This document shows, piece after piece, positions 25,223 through 32,837 of a DNA stretch of 64,000 bases. Position 1 is the stretch's first letter; each line of letters opens with the position of its first letter. The notes under the pieces were generated by a model that did not search any database, was not told the DNA's origin, and saw only the letters and a list, made by a program, of their open reading frames with translations. Source of the stretch: Microcystis panniformis FACHB-1757 (lineage in GTDB: Bacteria; Cyanobacteriota; Cyanobacteriia; Cyanobacteriales; Microcystaceae); assembly GCF_001264245.1 (NCBI RefSeq), contig NZ_CP011339.1:1240001-1304000 (forward strand), written 5' to 3'. A program made the translations under genes and the position numbers.

Positions 25223-26761
25223 TTGGCAAAATCCATCTATTGGCGGGGAAAACGCTGCATGGTTCCGAAAAAATCACCACGAATTCCTTTAGAATTGCAC
25301 CAGATCAAGGCTTACGAGTTTTATCAAAAACGGCTGGCATCGGGTAAAGAAGGCAATGAGATAGATGACTGGCAGCAAGCGAAAGAATATTTGAGCCAAC
25401 ATCCCAGAGCGATTCTTGCTTGGAATCTAAAAATGCCCTATCGCGGGGGAAAAAGGCTAATTAAAAGATTGTTGCTATCGCTCCAGTCTCTTGTCAGAGT
25501 TGCTTGGAAACTGCTAATCTTTCCCTTCTGGCTATTTCAGCAAATACCGGGGCTTTTTGCCCGTGAAGACAAAGACAGCCGCACCTTTGCCATTGATGTG
25601 GTCAAAACGATTATTTCTGCCCTGGGATTAATTGCTACCCTTTTGGCAGGAATTGGGCTTATTGTCAATTATTTCAATTCTCAAGCGGAAATGCAACTGA
25701 CTCAGCAACGTCTGATTACCGAGCGCTTCTCGAAAGCTGTCGAGCAAATCGGTAGTGGTAAAGAGGAGGTGGTAATTGGCGGCATTTATTCCCTAGAGCG
25801 AATTGCCAAAGATTCTCCCAAGGATCAATGGACAATTATGGAAGTGCTGACTTCCTACATTCGTAAAAATTCCCCCATTCCCTCGAATAAGAGACAACTG
25901 AAGCCAGAGGGAGAGGAAAGAGAGAAGACCCCAGAAAAGCTCCCTTCCGTGAGTATTCCAGTTCAGGCCGCTTTAACGGTAATCGGGCGGCGTAAAGGGG
26001 ATAATTTGGCTGAAACAACTGACTCTAATAAAATTAAAATTCTTGATTTAAGTCGGACAAATTTGAGGGGAGCCAACCTCAACCGAGCCAACCTCAACCG
26101 AGCCAGCCTCCACCTTGCCAACCTCAACGGAGCCTTCCTCGAAGAAGCCAACCTCGACGGAGCCAACCTCAACCGAGCCAACCTCAACGGAGCCAACCTC
26201 GACGGAGCCAAGCTCATCGGAGCCAACCTCATGGGAGCCAACCTCAACGGAGCCAACCTCAACGGAGCCAACCTCAACGGAGCCAACCTCATCGGAGCCA
26301 AGCTCATCGGAGCCAACCTCAACGGAGCCAACCTCAACGGAGCCTTCCTCATCGGAGCCTTCCTCATCGAAGCCAACCTCGAAGAAGCCAACCTCAACGG
26401 AGCCTACCTCAACGGAGCCTCCCTCGACGGAGCCTACCTCGACCGAGCCAACCTCAACCGAGCCAACCTCGACGGAGCCGACCTCAACCGAGCCTACCTC
26501 GAAGGAGCCGACCTCGACGGAGCCAACCTCAACCGAGCCAACCTCAGGGGAGCCTTCCTCATCGGAGCCGAGGGTCTTAATCCAGAACAAATTAAATCGG
26601 CCTGCTCTTGGGAAAAAGCAATATACACGGAAGCCAAATGGGATGAAGATAAACAATTATTGGTGGCTGCGGACCGGGAAGCCAATCAACGAGAAATCGA
26701 CAAACTCAAAAGGGACAAAAACTCAGATCCGCCAAATTTGATCGATTGTAATACTAAATAG
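25223..26761 (+). CDS. Membrane-anchored pentapeptide-repeat protein
   Basis: 512 residues with a basic N-terminus, a membrane segment (about 128-150, IISALGLIATLLAGIGLIVNYF), a coil region (QLTQQRLITERFSKAVEQIGSG) with the GGIYSLERIAKDS motif common in cyanobacterial members, then 35 pentapeptide units (AN/FLXX) from about residue 276 to 452, followed by a charged tail. The repeat tract should fold as a quadrilateral beta-helix. At DNA level it is a 15-bp satellite (GGAGCCAACCTCAAC), which implies recent expansion. The TTG at 25223 or ATG 25259 may be the start. The stop TAG (26759-26761) is formed by the first three bases of the repeat element that follows. Confidence 0.75.
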   Translation: MAKSIYWRGKRCMVPKKSPRIPLELHQIKAYEFYQKRLASGKEGNEIDDWQQAKEYLSQHPRAILAWNLKMPYRGGKRLIKRLLLSLQSLVRVAWKLLIFPFWLFQQIPGLFAREDKDSRTFAIDVVKTIISALGLIATLLAGIGLIVNYFNSQAEMQLTQQRLITERFSKAVEQIGSGKEEVVIGGIYSLERIAKDSPKDQWTIMEVLTSYIRKNSPIPSNKRQLKPEGEEREKTPEKLPSVSIPVQAALTVIGRRKGDNLAETTDSNKIKILDLSRTNLRGANLNRANLNRASLHLANLNGAFLEEANLDGANLNRANLNGANLDGAKLIGANLMGANLNGANLNGANLNGANLIGAKLIGANLNGANLNGAFLIGAFLIEANLEEANLNGAYLNGASLDGAYLDRANLNRANLDGADLNRAYLEGADLDGANLNRANLRGAFLIGAEGLNPEQIKSACSWEKAIYTEAKWDEDKQLLVAADREANQREIDKLKRDKNSDPPNLIDCNTK

Positions 26762-26975
26762 GGTTTGCGGCAAAAAGTACGGGCGAAGCATTCGGATAGA
26801 AAATCTCCGGTTTCACCGATAGGTTATTGCCCGAATGCTTCGCCCCTACAGGACGCGGGCCGATGAAAACGCAAGGTTTGGAAGCACGATTCTCTCAAAA
26901 TCTTGCACCTGTTTGGCGAGAAAAGCCACAAAACCCTTACCTTACCTACATTTCACATTTATTCAGCCAACCCTA
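26759..26975. mobile_element. 217-bp TAGGGTT-family MITE-like repeat, copy 2
   Basis: It starts TAGGGTTTGCGGC and ends AACCCTA, with the same GGGCGAAGCATTCGG / CCGAATGCTTCGCCC palindrome as copy 1. It starts exactly at the stop codon of the pentapeptide gene. AATACT occurs on both sides, but not directly adjacent, so it is not a convincing target duplication. Confidence 0.85.
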
Positions 26976-27040
26976 AATACTTTAACTTTTGGCGATTTAG
27001 GATCAGGTGACGAAACTAGCATTTTCCCCTAATTGAAGCG

Positions 27041-27080
27041 AAAAAACCCCGCATGACTTCAAGAAATCACCGGGGTTTTT
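27041..27080 (-). terminator. Bidirectional terminator downstream of psbM
   Basis: AAAAAACCCCG (27041-27051) pairs with CGGGGTTTTT (27071-27080) across a short loop. A-tract and T-tract flanks make it work in either direction. It lies about 25 bases after the psbM stop. Confidence 0.7.
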
Positions 27081-27106
27081 AGGAAAAATAGGGATAGGGA
27101 AGGAAT

Positions 27107-27214
27107 TTAACCCTCGGTTTCCTCTCTGGTTTGGATAAACAGAATCAAGAGGAAAACCGTGGGGACTAGGACGAATAGGATACTAGCGATAAAGCCGAGA
27201 TTATTTACCTGCAT
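27107..27214 (-). CDS. psbM: Photosystem II reaction centre protein M
   Basis: A 35-residue single-helix protein: MQVNNLGFIASILFVLVPTV, then FLLILFIQTREETEG. This is a close match to PsbM, a small subunit at the dimer interface of photosystem II in the thylakoid membrane. The gene is too short for usual ORF cut-offs. AGGGAG lies nine bases before the ATG (27214), and a strong hairpin terminator follows. The N-terminus is in the lumen-to-stroma orientation typical of PsbM in known structures. Recognition is from the sequence motif itself. Confidence 0.93.
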   Translation of the reverse strand: MQVNNLGFIASILFVLVPTVFLLILFIQTREETEG

Positions 27215-27327
27215 GAGTTAACTCCCTTAAGTGACAACGGATTTGCATTAAAGATTAACTCCTAGAATATCATCCCAGAGGGCGTTGCTGATTTGAGAGG
27301 GGGAGTGGGGAAGTGGCAGAAAGGTAG

Positions 27328-28443
27328 TCACCTTTTCACCCCCTTGGCCGGCGCGTCTTTAACTGGTACTTTTGGATCAGTGGCGATGATGTGAAGATCG
27401 ATATTTTTCTGCCAGATCAGACGCATGAGTTTTTGGGTGAAAGAACCTTTGATTAAATGCTTCCAGCGCGATTGACGGCTCTCCCCGATCACAATCTGGG
27501 TGATTCGTTCCTGTTCGGCCACTTCTGCGATCGCTGATGCCACCTGATAGCTTTTAACCCGTAAGAATTTCCCCTCGAAGTCCCGACATAAACGTTCGCA
27601 GGTTTCGATATGTAAAGCCTCCTCTTTGGTGAGAAAGCGATCGGGTTTATCGACGAAAATCACGAAAAATTCCGCATTCATATACCCCGCTATCCGCGCT
27701 CCTCGACGTAATAATCGTAAAGAGTTGGGATAGGTGGAAACACAGACTAATACCCGTTCGTGAACGGGACAGAATTGACCGATAAATGTCGAATTACTCG
27801 CTTCTTCTTCCACTGTATCGGCCACTTCACGCAGGGCGAGTTCCCGGAGGGCGATTAAATTGCGCCGTCGAAAGAAATTATTTAAAGATGGTTGGATCTT
27901 TTCGGGAGTGTAGATTTTTCCCGCTAATAATCTTTCCTCTAGGGTTTCAGCGGTGACATCTACCACGATCACTTCATCAGCTTCCTCCAAAATTCGATCG
28001 GGTATTCGCTCCCGCACCACCACCCCAGTGATTCGGGCAACCAGATCGTTTAAACTCTCAATATGCTGGATATTCACGGTCGAGTAAACATCGATTCCCC
28101 GGGATAAAATTATCTCCACGTCCTGAAAGCGTTTCTCTCGCTCCGAACCGGGTGCATTCGTGTGGGCCAATTCATCGATCAGACACAGCTGCGGCGAGCG
28201 GGCGATAATCGCTTCTGTATCCATTTCCGAGAGAGTGAATCCCTCTTTCTCTAGGATTTTTCTCGGTACGATTTCCAATCCCTCGGCCTTTTCGGCGGTC
28301 TCTTTTCTGCCGTGGGTTTCGAGCAGTCCAATCACCACGTCGGTTCCCTGCTTTCTGAGACTATGCCCCTCCTCCAGCATTTTGTAAGTTTTCCCGACTC
28401 CCGGAGCCATCCCGATAAAAATTTTATGTCTTCCCCGTCGCAC
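27328..28443 (-). CDS. kdpD: KdpD N-terminal sensor-domain protein (stand-alone)
   Basis: 371 residues covering the KdpD N-terminal ATP-binding domain (Walker A GMAPGVGKT at 11-19; VVIGLLETHGR; LIDELAHTNAPGS) and a following universal-stress-protein-like domain (VLVCVSTYPNSLRLLRRGARIA). The transmembrane and histidine kinase parts are absent. Similar truncated KdpD proteins are known in cyanobacteria, where they pair with the K+ uptake ATPase KdpABC. No kdpABC is beside it here. It may sense K+ or cyclic-di-AMP, as full-length KdpD homologues do, but that is inference. Confidence 0.82.
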   Translation of the reverse strand: MRRGRHKIFIGMAPGVGKTYKMLEEGHSLRKQGTDVVIGLLETHGRKETAEKAEGLEIVPRKILEKEGFTLSEMDTEAIIARSPQLCLIDELAHTNAPGSEREKRFQDVEIILSRGIDVYSTVNIQHIESLNDLVARITGVVVRERIPDRILEEADEVIVVDVTAETLEERLLAGKIYTPEKIQPSLNNFFRRRNLIALRELALREVADTVEEEASNSTFIGQFCPVHERVLVCVSTYPNSLRLLRRGARIAGYMNAEFFVIFVDKPDRFLTKEEALHIETCERLCRDFEGKFLRVKSYQVASAIAEVAEQERITQIVIGESRQSRWKHLIKGSFTQKLMRLIWQKNIDLHIIATDPKVPVKDAPAKGVKR

Positions 28444-28500
28444 AATTGTCTCCTTTTTGGCAACTTACCTTGTAGATTAATAATGAAAGTGCCTATTGAC

Positions 28501-28632
28501 GGCTCTTCTCGACTTTGTGTGATAATTTTTGCTTATGGAACCCTGAAGTGCTTATTGGGCAAAACTTTTAGGACTATTTTGCGGATATTCTATCGGTATA
28601 GACCTCGTTTCCACACAGAAACCAGAAGAGCC
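28501..28632. mobile_element. 132-bp MITE-like element, GGCTCT family, copy B
   Basis: It begins GGCTCTTCTCGACTTTG and ends CAGAAGAGCC. It is flanked by TATTGAC on both sides (28494-28500 and 28633-28639), a 7-bp target duplication. The reverse complement matches copy A along most of its length. The duplication falls on the last bases of the ABC ATPase gene. Confidence 0.85.
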
Positions 28633-29612
28633 TATTGACTAGAGGTAATACCGCGCTGACGTAATTGGTCGATAAAAAATTCTTCGAGGGAAGCACGAGC
28701 TAAATTAAGACTAATCAAGCGAGCATCCATACTAGGCAGGGCAGCCAGAAAAGCAGCGGGTTCTCCCTGTAATTGTCCGTGCCAAAAATTATCGCGCCAA
28801 TGTAAACCGAGTATCCATTGCTGTAGTTGCTCTTCTCTACCCCCTTGAACAATCACCTGATAGACATCAGCACGACCGAGAATTTGATCGAGGGAACCGA
28901 CACAGAGTAATTCTCCCCGGGCCAACAGGGCAATGCGATCGCAAATTTGTTCCACATCGGAGAGAATATGAGAGTTAAAAAAGATGGTTTTCCCCCGTTG
29001 TTTGAGGGATTGAATAATTTCCCGCACTTGATAGCGACCGATAGGGTCCAGTCCCGACATCGGTTCATCGAGAAAGACTAATTCCGGATCATTGATTAAT
29101 GCTTGAGCTATACCGATCCGTTGCATCATTCCCTTAGAATATTGACGCAATTGTTTTTTCTGGGCAGTTTTGCGGTCTAATCCCACTAAATCCAATAATT
29201 CAGGAATGCGTTTTTTCTGCACAGAAGAGGGAATTTGAAAAATGCCGGCGATTAATTGTAGGAATTCCCAGCCGGTGAGATAGTCGTAGTAGTAGGCATT
29301 TTCAGGAAGATAGCCGATGCGTTGCCTGACCGAGCGATCGCCAATTGGTTGACCGAGAATCAAGGCCCGTCCGGAAGTGGGTCGGACAATCCCCAAAAGG
29401 GTTTTTAAGAGCGTGGTTTTGCCGGCCCCGTTCGGGCCTAATAATCCAAAGGTTTCGCCCTCATGGACAATTAAAGTACAGTTTTTCAAGGATTCGATTT
29501 TTTTATTTAACCAGAATCCCGTCCGATAAGTTTTTTGTAAGTTTAACGTCTCTAGCACAGTTTGACGGCTGGTATTCGTCATTGTTTTGGAGTCATCTGA
29601 GACAGAATACAT
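28632..29612 (-). CDS. ABC-2 type transporter ATP-binding protein (CcmA-like)
   Basis: About 326 residues: a DrrA/CcmA-like ATPase with Walker A GPNGAGKTT, signature YSKGMMQRIGIAQA, Walker B LVFLDEPMSGLDP and switch SHILSDVEQICD. The C-terminal part (DVYQVIVQGGREEQLQQWILGL) is typical of ABC-2 exporter ATPases. The frame is open to 29720, but Met at 29612 or 29582 (MTNTSRQTVLE) is a more likely start; I chose 29612, where GAGGG precedes. No permease gene follows, because a MITE (copy B) and kdpD occupy the downstream flank. The stop TAG is intact thanks to the element's TSD. Confidence 0.8.
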   Translation of the reverse strand: MYSVSDDSKTMTNTSRQTVLETLNLQKTYRTGFWLNKKIESLKNCTLIVHEGETFGLLGPNGAGKTTLLKTLLGIVRPTSGRALILGQPIGDRSVRQRIGYLPENAYYYDYLTGWEFLQLIAGIFQIPSSVQKKRIPELLDLVGLDRKTAQKKQLRQYSKGMMQRIGIAQALINDPELVFLDEPMSGLDPIGRYQVREIIQSLKQRGKTIFFNSHILSDVEQICDRIALLARGELLCVGSLDQILGRADVYQVIVQGGREEQLQQWILGLHWRDNFWHGQLQGEPAAFLAALPSMDARLISLNLARASLEEFFIDQLRQRGITSSQ

Positions 29613-29815
29613 GGGTCTGATATCCCTCTTCCTACACTTTGCTTTTATTATCCCCAAATTGTCAGCAGCAATGTCAACAGTATCAAAATAGCCCGGTTTT
29701 GGAACCCAGAAAAATTCCAACCGGTCTTGAGAAGGGGTATCAGTGCGGGCTATTGCCAGCTTTCTTCTCTGGCATTGGTGTGCATTAGCCGCTAAAATCT
29801 GTTAGACAGGTAACT

Positions 29816-29843
29816 TTGACACTTGAGCAGCAACTGGTACAAT
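29816..29843 (+). promoter_or_regulatory. Strong sigma70-type promoter of the S13 peptidase gene
   Basis: TTGACA (29816-29821) and TACAAT (29838-29843) are separated by 16 bases. The position, 43 bases before the ATG of 29887, supports that start over the upstream one at 29845. Confidence 0.65.
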
Positions 29844-29886
29844 AGTGCGAACGCTTAAGGAAACCAGACTCTTAGACAAACACAGC

Positions 29887-30777
29887 ATGAAACAAATCCT
29901 CAATAGCCTCAATTCGCTGACAGTGGCCAGTGTAGCCACTATCGCCTTGGCTTACCCTAGCATCGCTCAAGTTAATCTGTCTGTTTATCCCGCTCCTTCC
30001 TCGTCGAACGAATCCATAGAATTATACGTTCCCCCGCCAGAAAACAATAACACCAATAATAATACCTGTACTCAATTGATTGGGGCAAATATCGATAAAA
30101 TTATCGGTCAAGCTCCCAATCAGTGGGGTATATTAATCGAATCTATTGATCGCCAAACGGTTATTTATAGTCATAACGCCGATCGCTATTTTATCCCTGC
30201 TTCTAATACAAAGTTATTTACCACGGCTGCCGCTTTACAAGCGATGAACCCGGAAACGACAATTCAAAAAAAATCCCTGCGCGATTGGGTGAATATCACT
30301 AATCAGAGAAGTAATAATTTCTACGCTGACACTCTTTTTCGCTTTATCGGCGGTTCTAAAAGTGTTACTGCCATCTTGGCACAATTGGGCATCAATCCCA
30401 GTGGTTTTCGTTTAGCCGATGGTTCAGGATTATCCCGCCGTAATACCGCTACTCCCCGCTCGATCGTGGAAATTTTGCGGGTGATGTATTATTCTCCTAA
30501 TCGAGACACTTTCTATGCTTCCTTACCGGTAGCGGGAATTAGTGGCACCCTGAGAAACCGAATGCGTCAGACGGCTGCTACTGGCACAGTTTACGCTAAA
30601 ACTGGCACTCTTACCGGTGTGCGGGCCCTATCGGGTTATCTAGAAAACCCCAACCAAGAACCGATGTTATTTAGCATTATCGTTAATAATCAACGGGTTT
30701 CCGGACAGGCTCTGGTGAAAGCGATCGATACTATTGTTCTACAGATGACCCAATCTCGTTCCTGTCAAGCTCAGTAG
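29887..30777 (+). CDS. Compact S13-type D-Ala-D-Ala carboxypeptidase (PBP4-like)
   Basis: A 296-residue secreted penicillin-binding-protein-like peptidase. The signal peptide covers about residues 1-28 (ends IALAYPSIAQ). The active-site motifs are SNTK (106-109), SNN (142-144) and KTG (238-240), as in DacB. In E. coli-type PBP4 enzymes the first two motifs are separated by a large inserted domain; here only about 33 residues lie between them, so the protein is a core-only version. It would cleave the terminal D-Ala of peptidoglycan or cross-link peptides. It stands alone behind a strong promoter. It could also be an S13-like protein with a different substrate. Confidence 0.78.
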   Translation: MKQILNSLNSLTVASVATIALAYPSIAQVNLSVYPAPSSSNESIELYVPPPENNNTNNNTCTQLIGANIDKIIGQAPNQWGILIESIDRQTVIYSHNADRYFIPASNTKLFTTAAALQAMNPETTIQKKSLRDWVNITNQRSNNFYADTLFRFIGGSKSVTAILAQLGINPSGFRLADGSGLSRRNTATPRSIVEILRVMYYSPNRDTFYASLPVAGISGTLRNRMRQTAATGTVYAKTGTLTGVRALSGYLENPNQEPMLFSIIVNNQRVSGQALVKAIDTIVLQMTQSRSCQAQ

Positions 30778-30971
30778 CTCTCCCGTAAAATACCCATTTG
30801 TCCTGACAGTTAGTGAAAACCCGATTGGGTAAGGATTTCCCTTGTGTCTCCCGACTCCTAACTCCTGAATTCTTCTCTATGCAAGAGGTCTAATCCCGGG
30901 GCGATTCTCGCGAGTCAATCCGATTTTTTTTTGCGGAACTGATGGCCAAATTCCCTTAACCCGAGATGGGG

Positions 30972-31238
30972 TTAATAATAGCCATAATCTGCTTCAGTTT
31001 GGGTTTGGGTTTGGGGGGAGAGATATTCAAAATTAGAAGGATCTCGCAGAAAACGAAATATTTCTTCTTCGAGACGATGAATTAGATAGGGTTCTATGGA
31101 ACTAGAATCGCGTAAACAGGCTAAATAGCCTTCTACATATAGCCGGATCTCATCAAAACGCGAGCCACGGTGCCAAAGATCCACCATGTCATCGGTTAGT
31201 CTTTGATAGTAACGAATGGATTGGGTATCTTGGAGCAT
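30972..31238 (-). CDS. DUF6761-like small cyanobacterial protein
   Basis: 88 residues with the conserved pattern SIRYYQRLTDDMVDLWHRG, FDEIRLYVEGYLACLRDS and YLIHRLEEEIFRFLRDPSNF. It looks soluble, alpha-helical and charged, without signal peptide or membrane segment. I recognise it as a small cyanobacteria-restricted family (DUF6761) of unknown role. It lies alone between two repeat-containing gaps; GTTCTAC and an A-tract lie just before the ATG. Confidence 0.7.
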   Translation of the reverse strand: MLQDTQSIRYYQRLTDDMVDLWHRGSRFDEIRLYVEGYLACLRDSSSIEPYLIHRLEEEIFRFLRDPSNFEYLSPQTQTQTEADYGYY

Positions 31239-31559
31239 GGGCAGTAGAACAAAAAAAAGAGAGTGGGGGTAAGTGTGTATAGATAATACCAGGGAGAATT
31301 GCTATTCTCAGTCTCCCCTATCTCTATTGTACCGACCAAATCGCCAAAACACAGACGAGCGCATTTTCAGTGATCAGTAATCAGTAATCAGTAATCAGTC
31401 AGCGCCGGAGCAGGGAGAGGAAGTTTGAGCATTTGTACTAAAATTCCCAATACGCAGTTTAGATGCAGTACAGCTGATCAATCAGGAAAACTAATATTTA
31501 GCGATCGCTTGTTGCTCACCTTTTTTGGCTGATTTGGCTGATTTATGGGCTGTTATTGG
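31239..31559. other. Intergenic gap with TCAGTAATCAG repeats
   Basis: Contains an array of (TCAGTAATCAG)n at about 31368-31400, an AGCGATCGCT HIP1 site at about 31500, and otherwise AT-rich DNA. No gene is visible. Confidence 0.5.
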
Positions 31560-32525
31560 TTATTCATGGTTTCTTTGTCTTTTTGCCCGTTCAATTTCTG
31601 CCTGTAGTGCTGCTATTTGTCGCTGCAATCTTTCGCTTTCGCTATCATTAGCATCAACATTAATTGAGCTTTTTACCCCTATTTTGGCATAGTTTCCCCG
31701 GCGAATTTGACGATAGGATTCCGAGTTAAACCATTCCTGTAGATAATGCACTCTTTCCACGGAAAAAGGATGGGTTAAAAAGGAACCATTACCGCCATTA
31801 TAAATGAGAAATTTATAAATCTGGTTTAAGTTATCTTGGTCTAATTGTCGGTAGGCTTCTCCTTGGCGAATAAATTCTTCTAAGTTGCATTCATGCAGAT
31901 ATTTTTGACTTCCTCCCGCACATTTCATTAAAGTTCTCAGGACTACATTTAAATCATCGCTAACTAATAAAGCGGCTCTGTCTGCGGATAATTCGGCTTT
32001 TCTGCGCCATTCATAAAAGGCATAAACTAGACCAGTAGTAATGGCTTTTCCTAGTCCTAAAGTGATGTCTCCAAGCAAATTAGCCGCCCCCATCACCCAA
32101 AAAGAAAGTTGAATTAAAATACTATGATCGCATTTTAAATGGCCTAATTCGTGGGCAAGAATTACCCTAATTTCTTCTTCATCTAATAGGTCTAAAAGGG
32201 CAGTATTAAAGACTATATAGGGATGTTCCGAACCCAAAGAATAGGCATTGGCTAAAGGGTTTTGACTTACATAAAGATTCGGTTCTGGAGACATATCTAA
32301 ATCCCGCAGACATTGGCGATAGATGCCGTATAAAGTGGCGTATTGACGAGGACCAACTTTTAAATCATTGCCCATTAATAAAATTTGTTGGGGACGTTCA
32401 TAGAGATATTCGGAAAAACTTTTCGCTAATAAGTCAAACCCTGGAACTGATCTTAAGGCCTGTTCAGCTTGCTGATCTAGGGGATGTTTAAAAGCTTGAC
32501 TGGAAATATCAGGATAACTTGGCAT
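31560..32525 (-). CDS. M48-family zinc metallopeptidase
   Basis: 321 residues with the zinc motif HELGH (in LAHELGHLKCDHS, about 138-143 region) and the downstream Glu within ELSADRAALL. Homologues such as HtpX degrade damaged membrane or misfolded proteins. A hydrophobic segment follows the first motif (LSFWVMGAANLLG). The open frame continues into the upstream repeat (TTG at 32552, coding MIFTRG), but the natural start is the ATG at 32525 (MPSYPDIS). An E/R-rich C-terminal coil (LQRQIAALQAEIERAKRQRN) closes the protein. It is read alone. Confidence 0.85.
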   Translation of the reverse strand: MPSYPDISSQAFKHPLDQQAEQALRSVPGFDLLAKSFSEYLYERPQQILLMGNDLKVGPRQYATLYGIYRQCLRDLDMSPEPNLYVSQNPLANAYSLGSEHPYIVFNTALLDLLDEEEIRVILAHELGHLKCDHSILIQLSFWVMGAANLLGDITLGLGKAITTGLVYAFYEWRRKAELSADRAALLVSDDLNVVLRTLMKCAGGSQKYLHECNLEEFIRQGEAYRQLDQDNLNQIYKFLIYNGGNGSFLTHPFSVERVHYLQEWFNSESYRQIRRGNYAKIGVKSSINVDANDSESERLQRQIAALQAEIERAKRQRNHE

Positions 32526-32530
32526 ATTAA

Positions 32531-32700
32531 TAAAACCTCTTGTAAAAATCAAAAATTGTTGTTAGGGTTAGGAGTCAGGAGTCAGGACAATTAAGAATGA
32601 ATAATAAGCAATTAAAGGCTCTATTTACATATTTTATGCCATTTGATCCTTATTTTTGCCGTTTTTGAAACCTCAAAAATTAATTATGCAAGAGATTTAT
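32531..32700. mobile_element. 170-bp MITE-like repeat, CCTCTTG family, copy 1
   Basis: Inverted ends (AAACCTCTTG / CAAGAGATTTAT) enclose an AT-rich core with two short direct GTTAGGA-type units. The copy at 58264-58446 is its homologue. Both lie directly upstream of a minus-strand gene and provide the codons that read MIFTRG from a TTG. Confidence 0.75.
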
Positions 32701-32837
32701 AGAACAAAAAAAGTCAAAATTTGTCCTAAATTGATCCTATACAAATGCTTGATACATCTGCAAAATTGCGGATTCCAAAGTTGATTTGATTTCGGTGACA
32801 TAGAATAGACCTGTGGGAGAAATGAGCTTTTTTCTTG

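Noticed and set aside
26048..26741. Open frames of 144-208 codons on both strands across the pentapeptide tract
   Set aside because: They are by-products of the 15-bp repeat; the encoded sequences are simple repeats such as VGSVEVGS and TSTEPTST.
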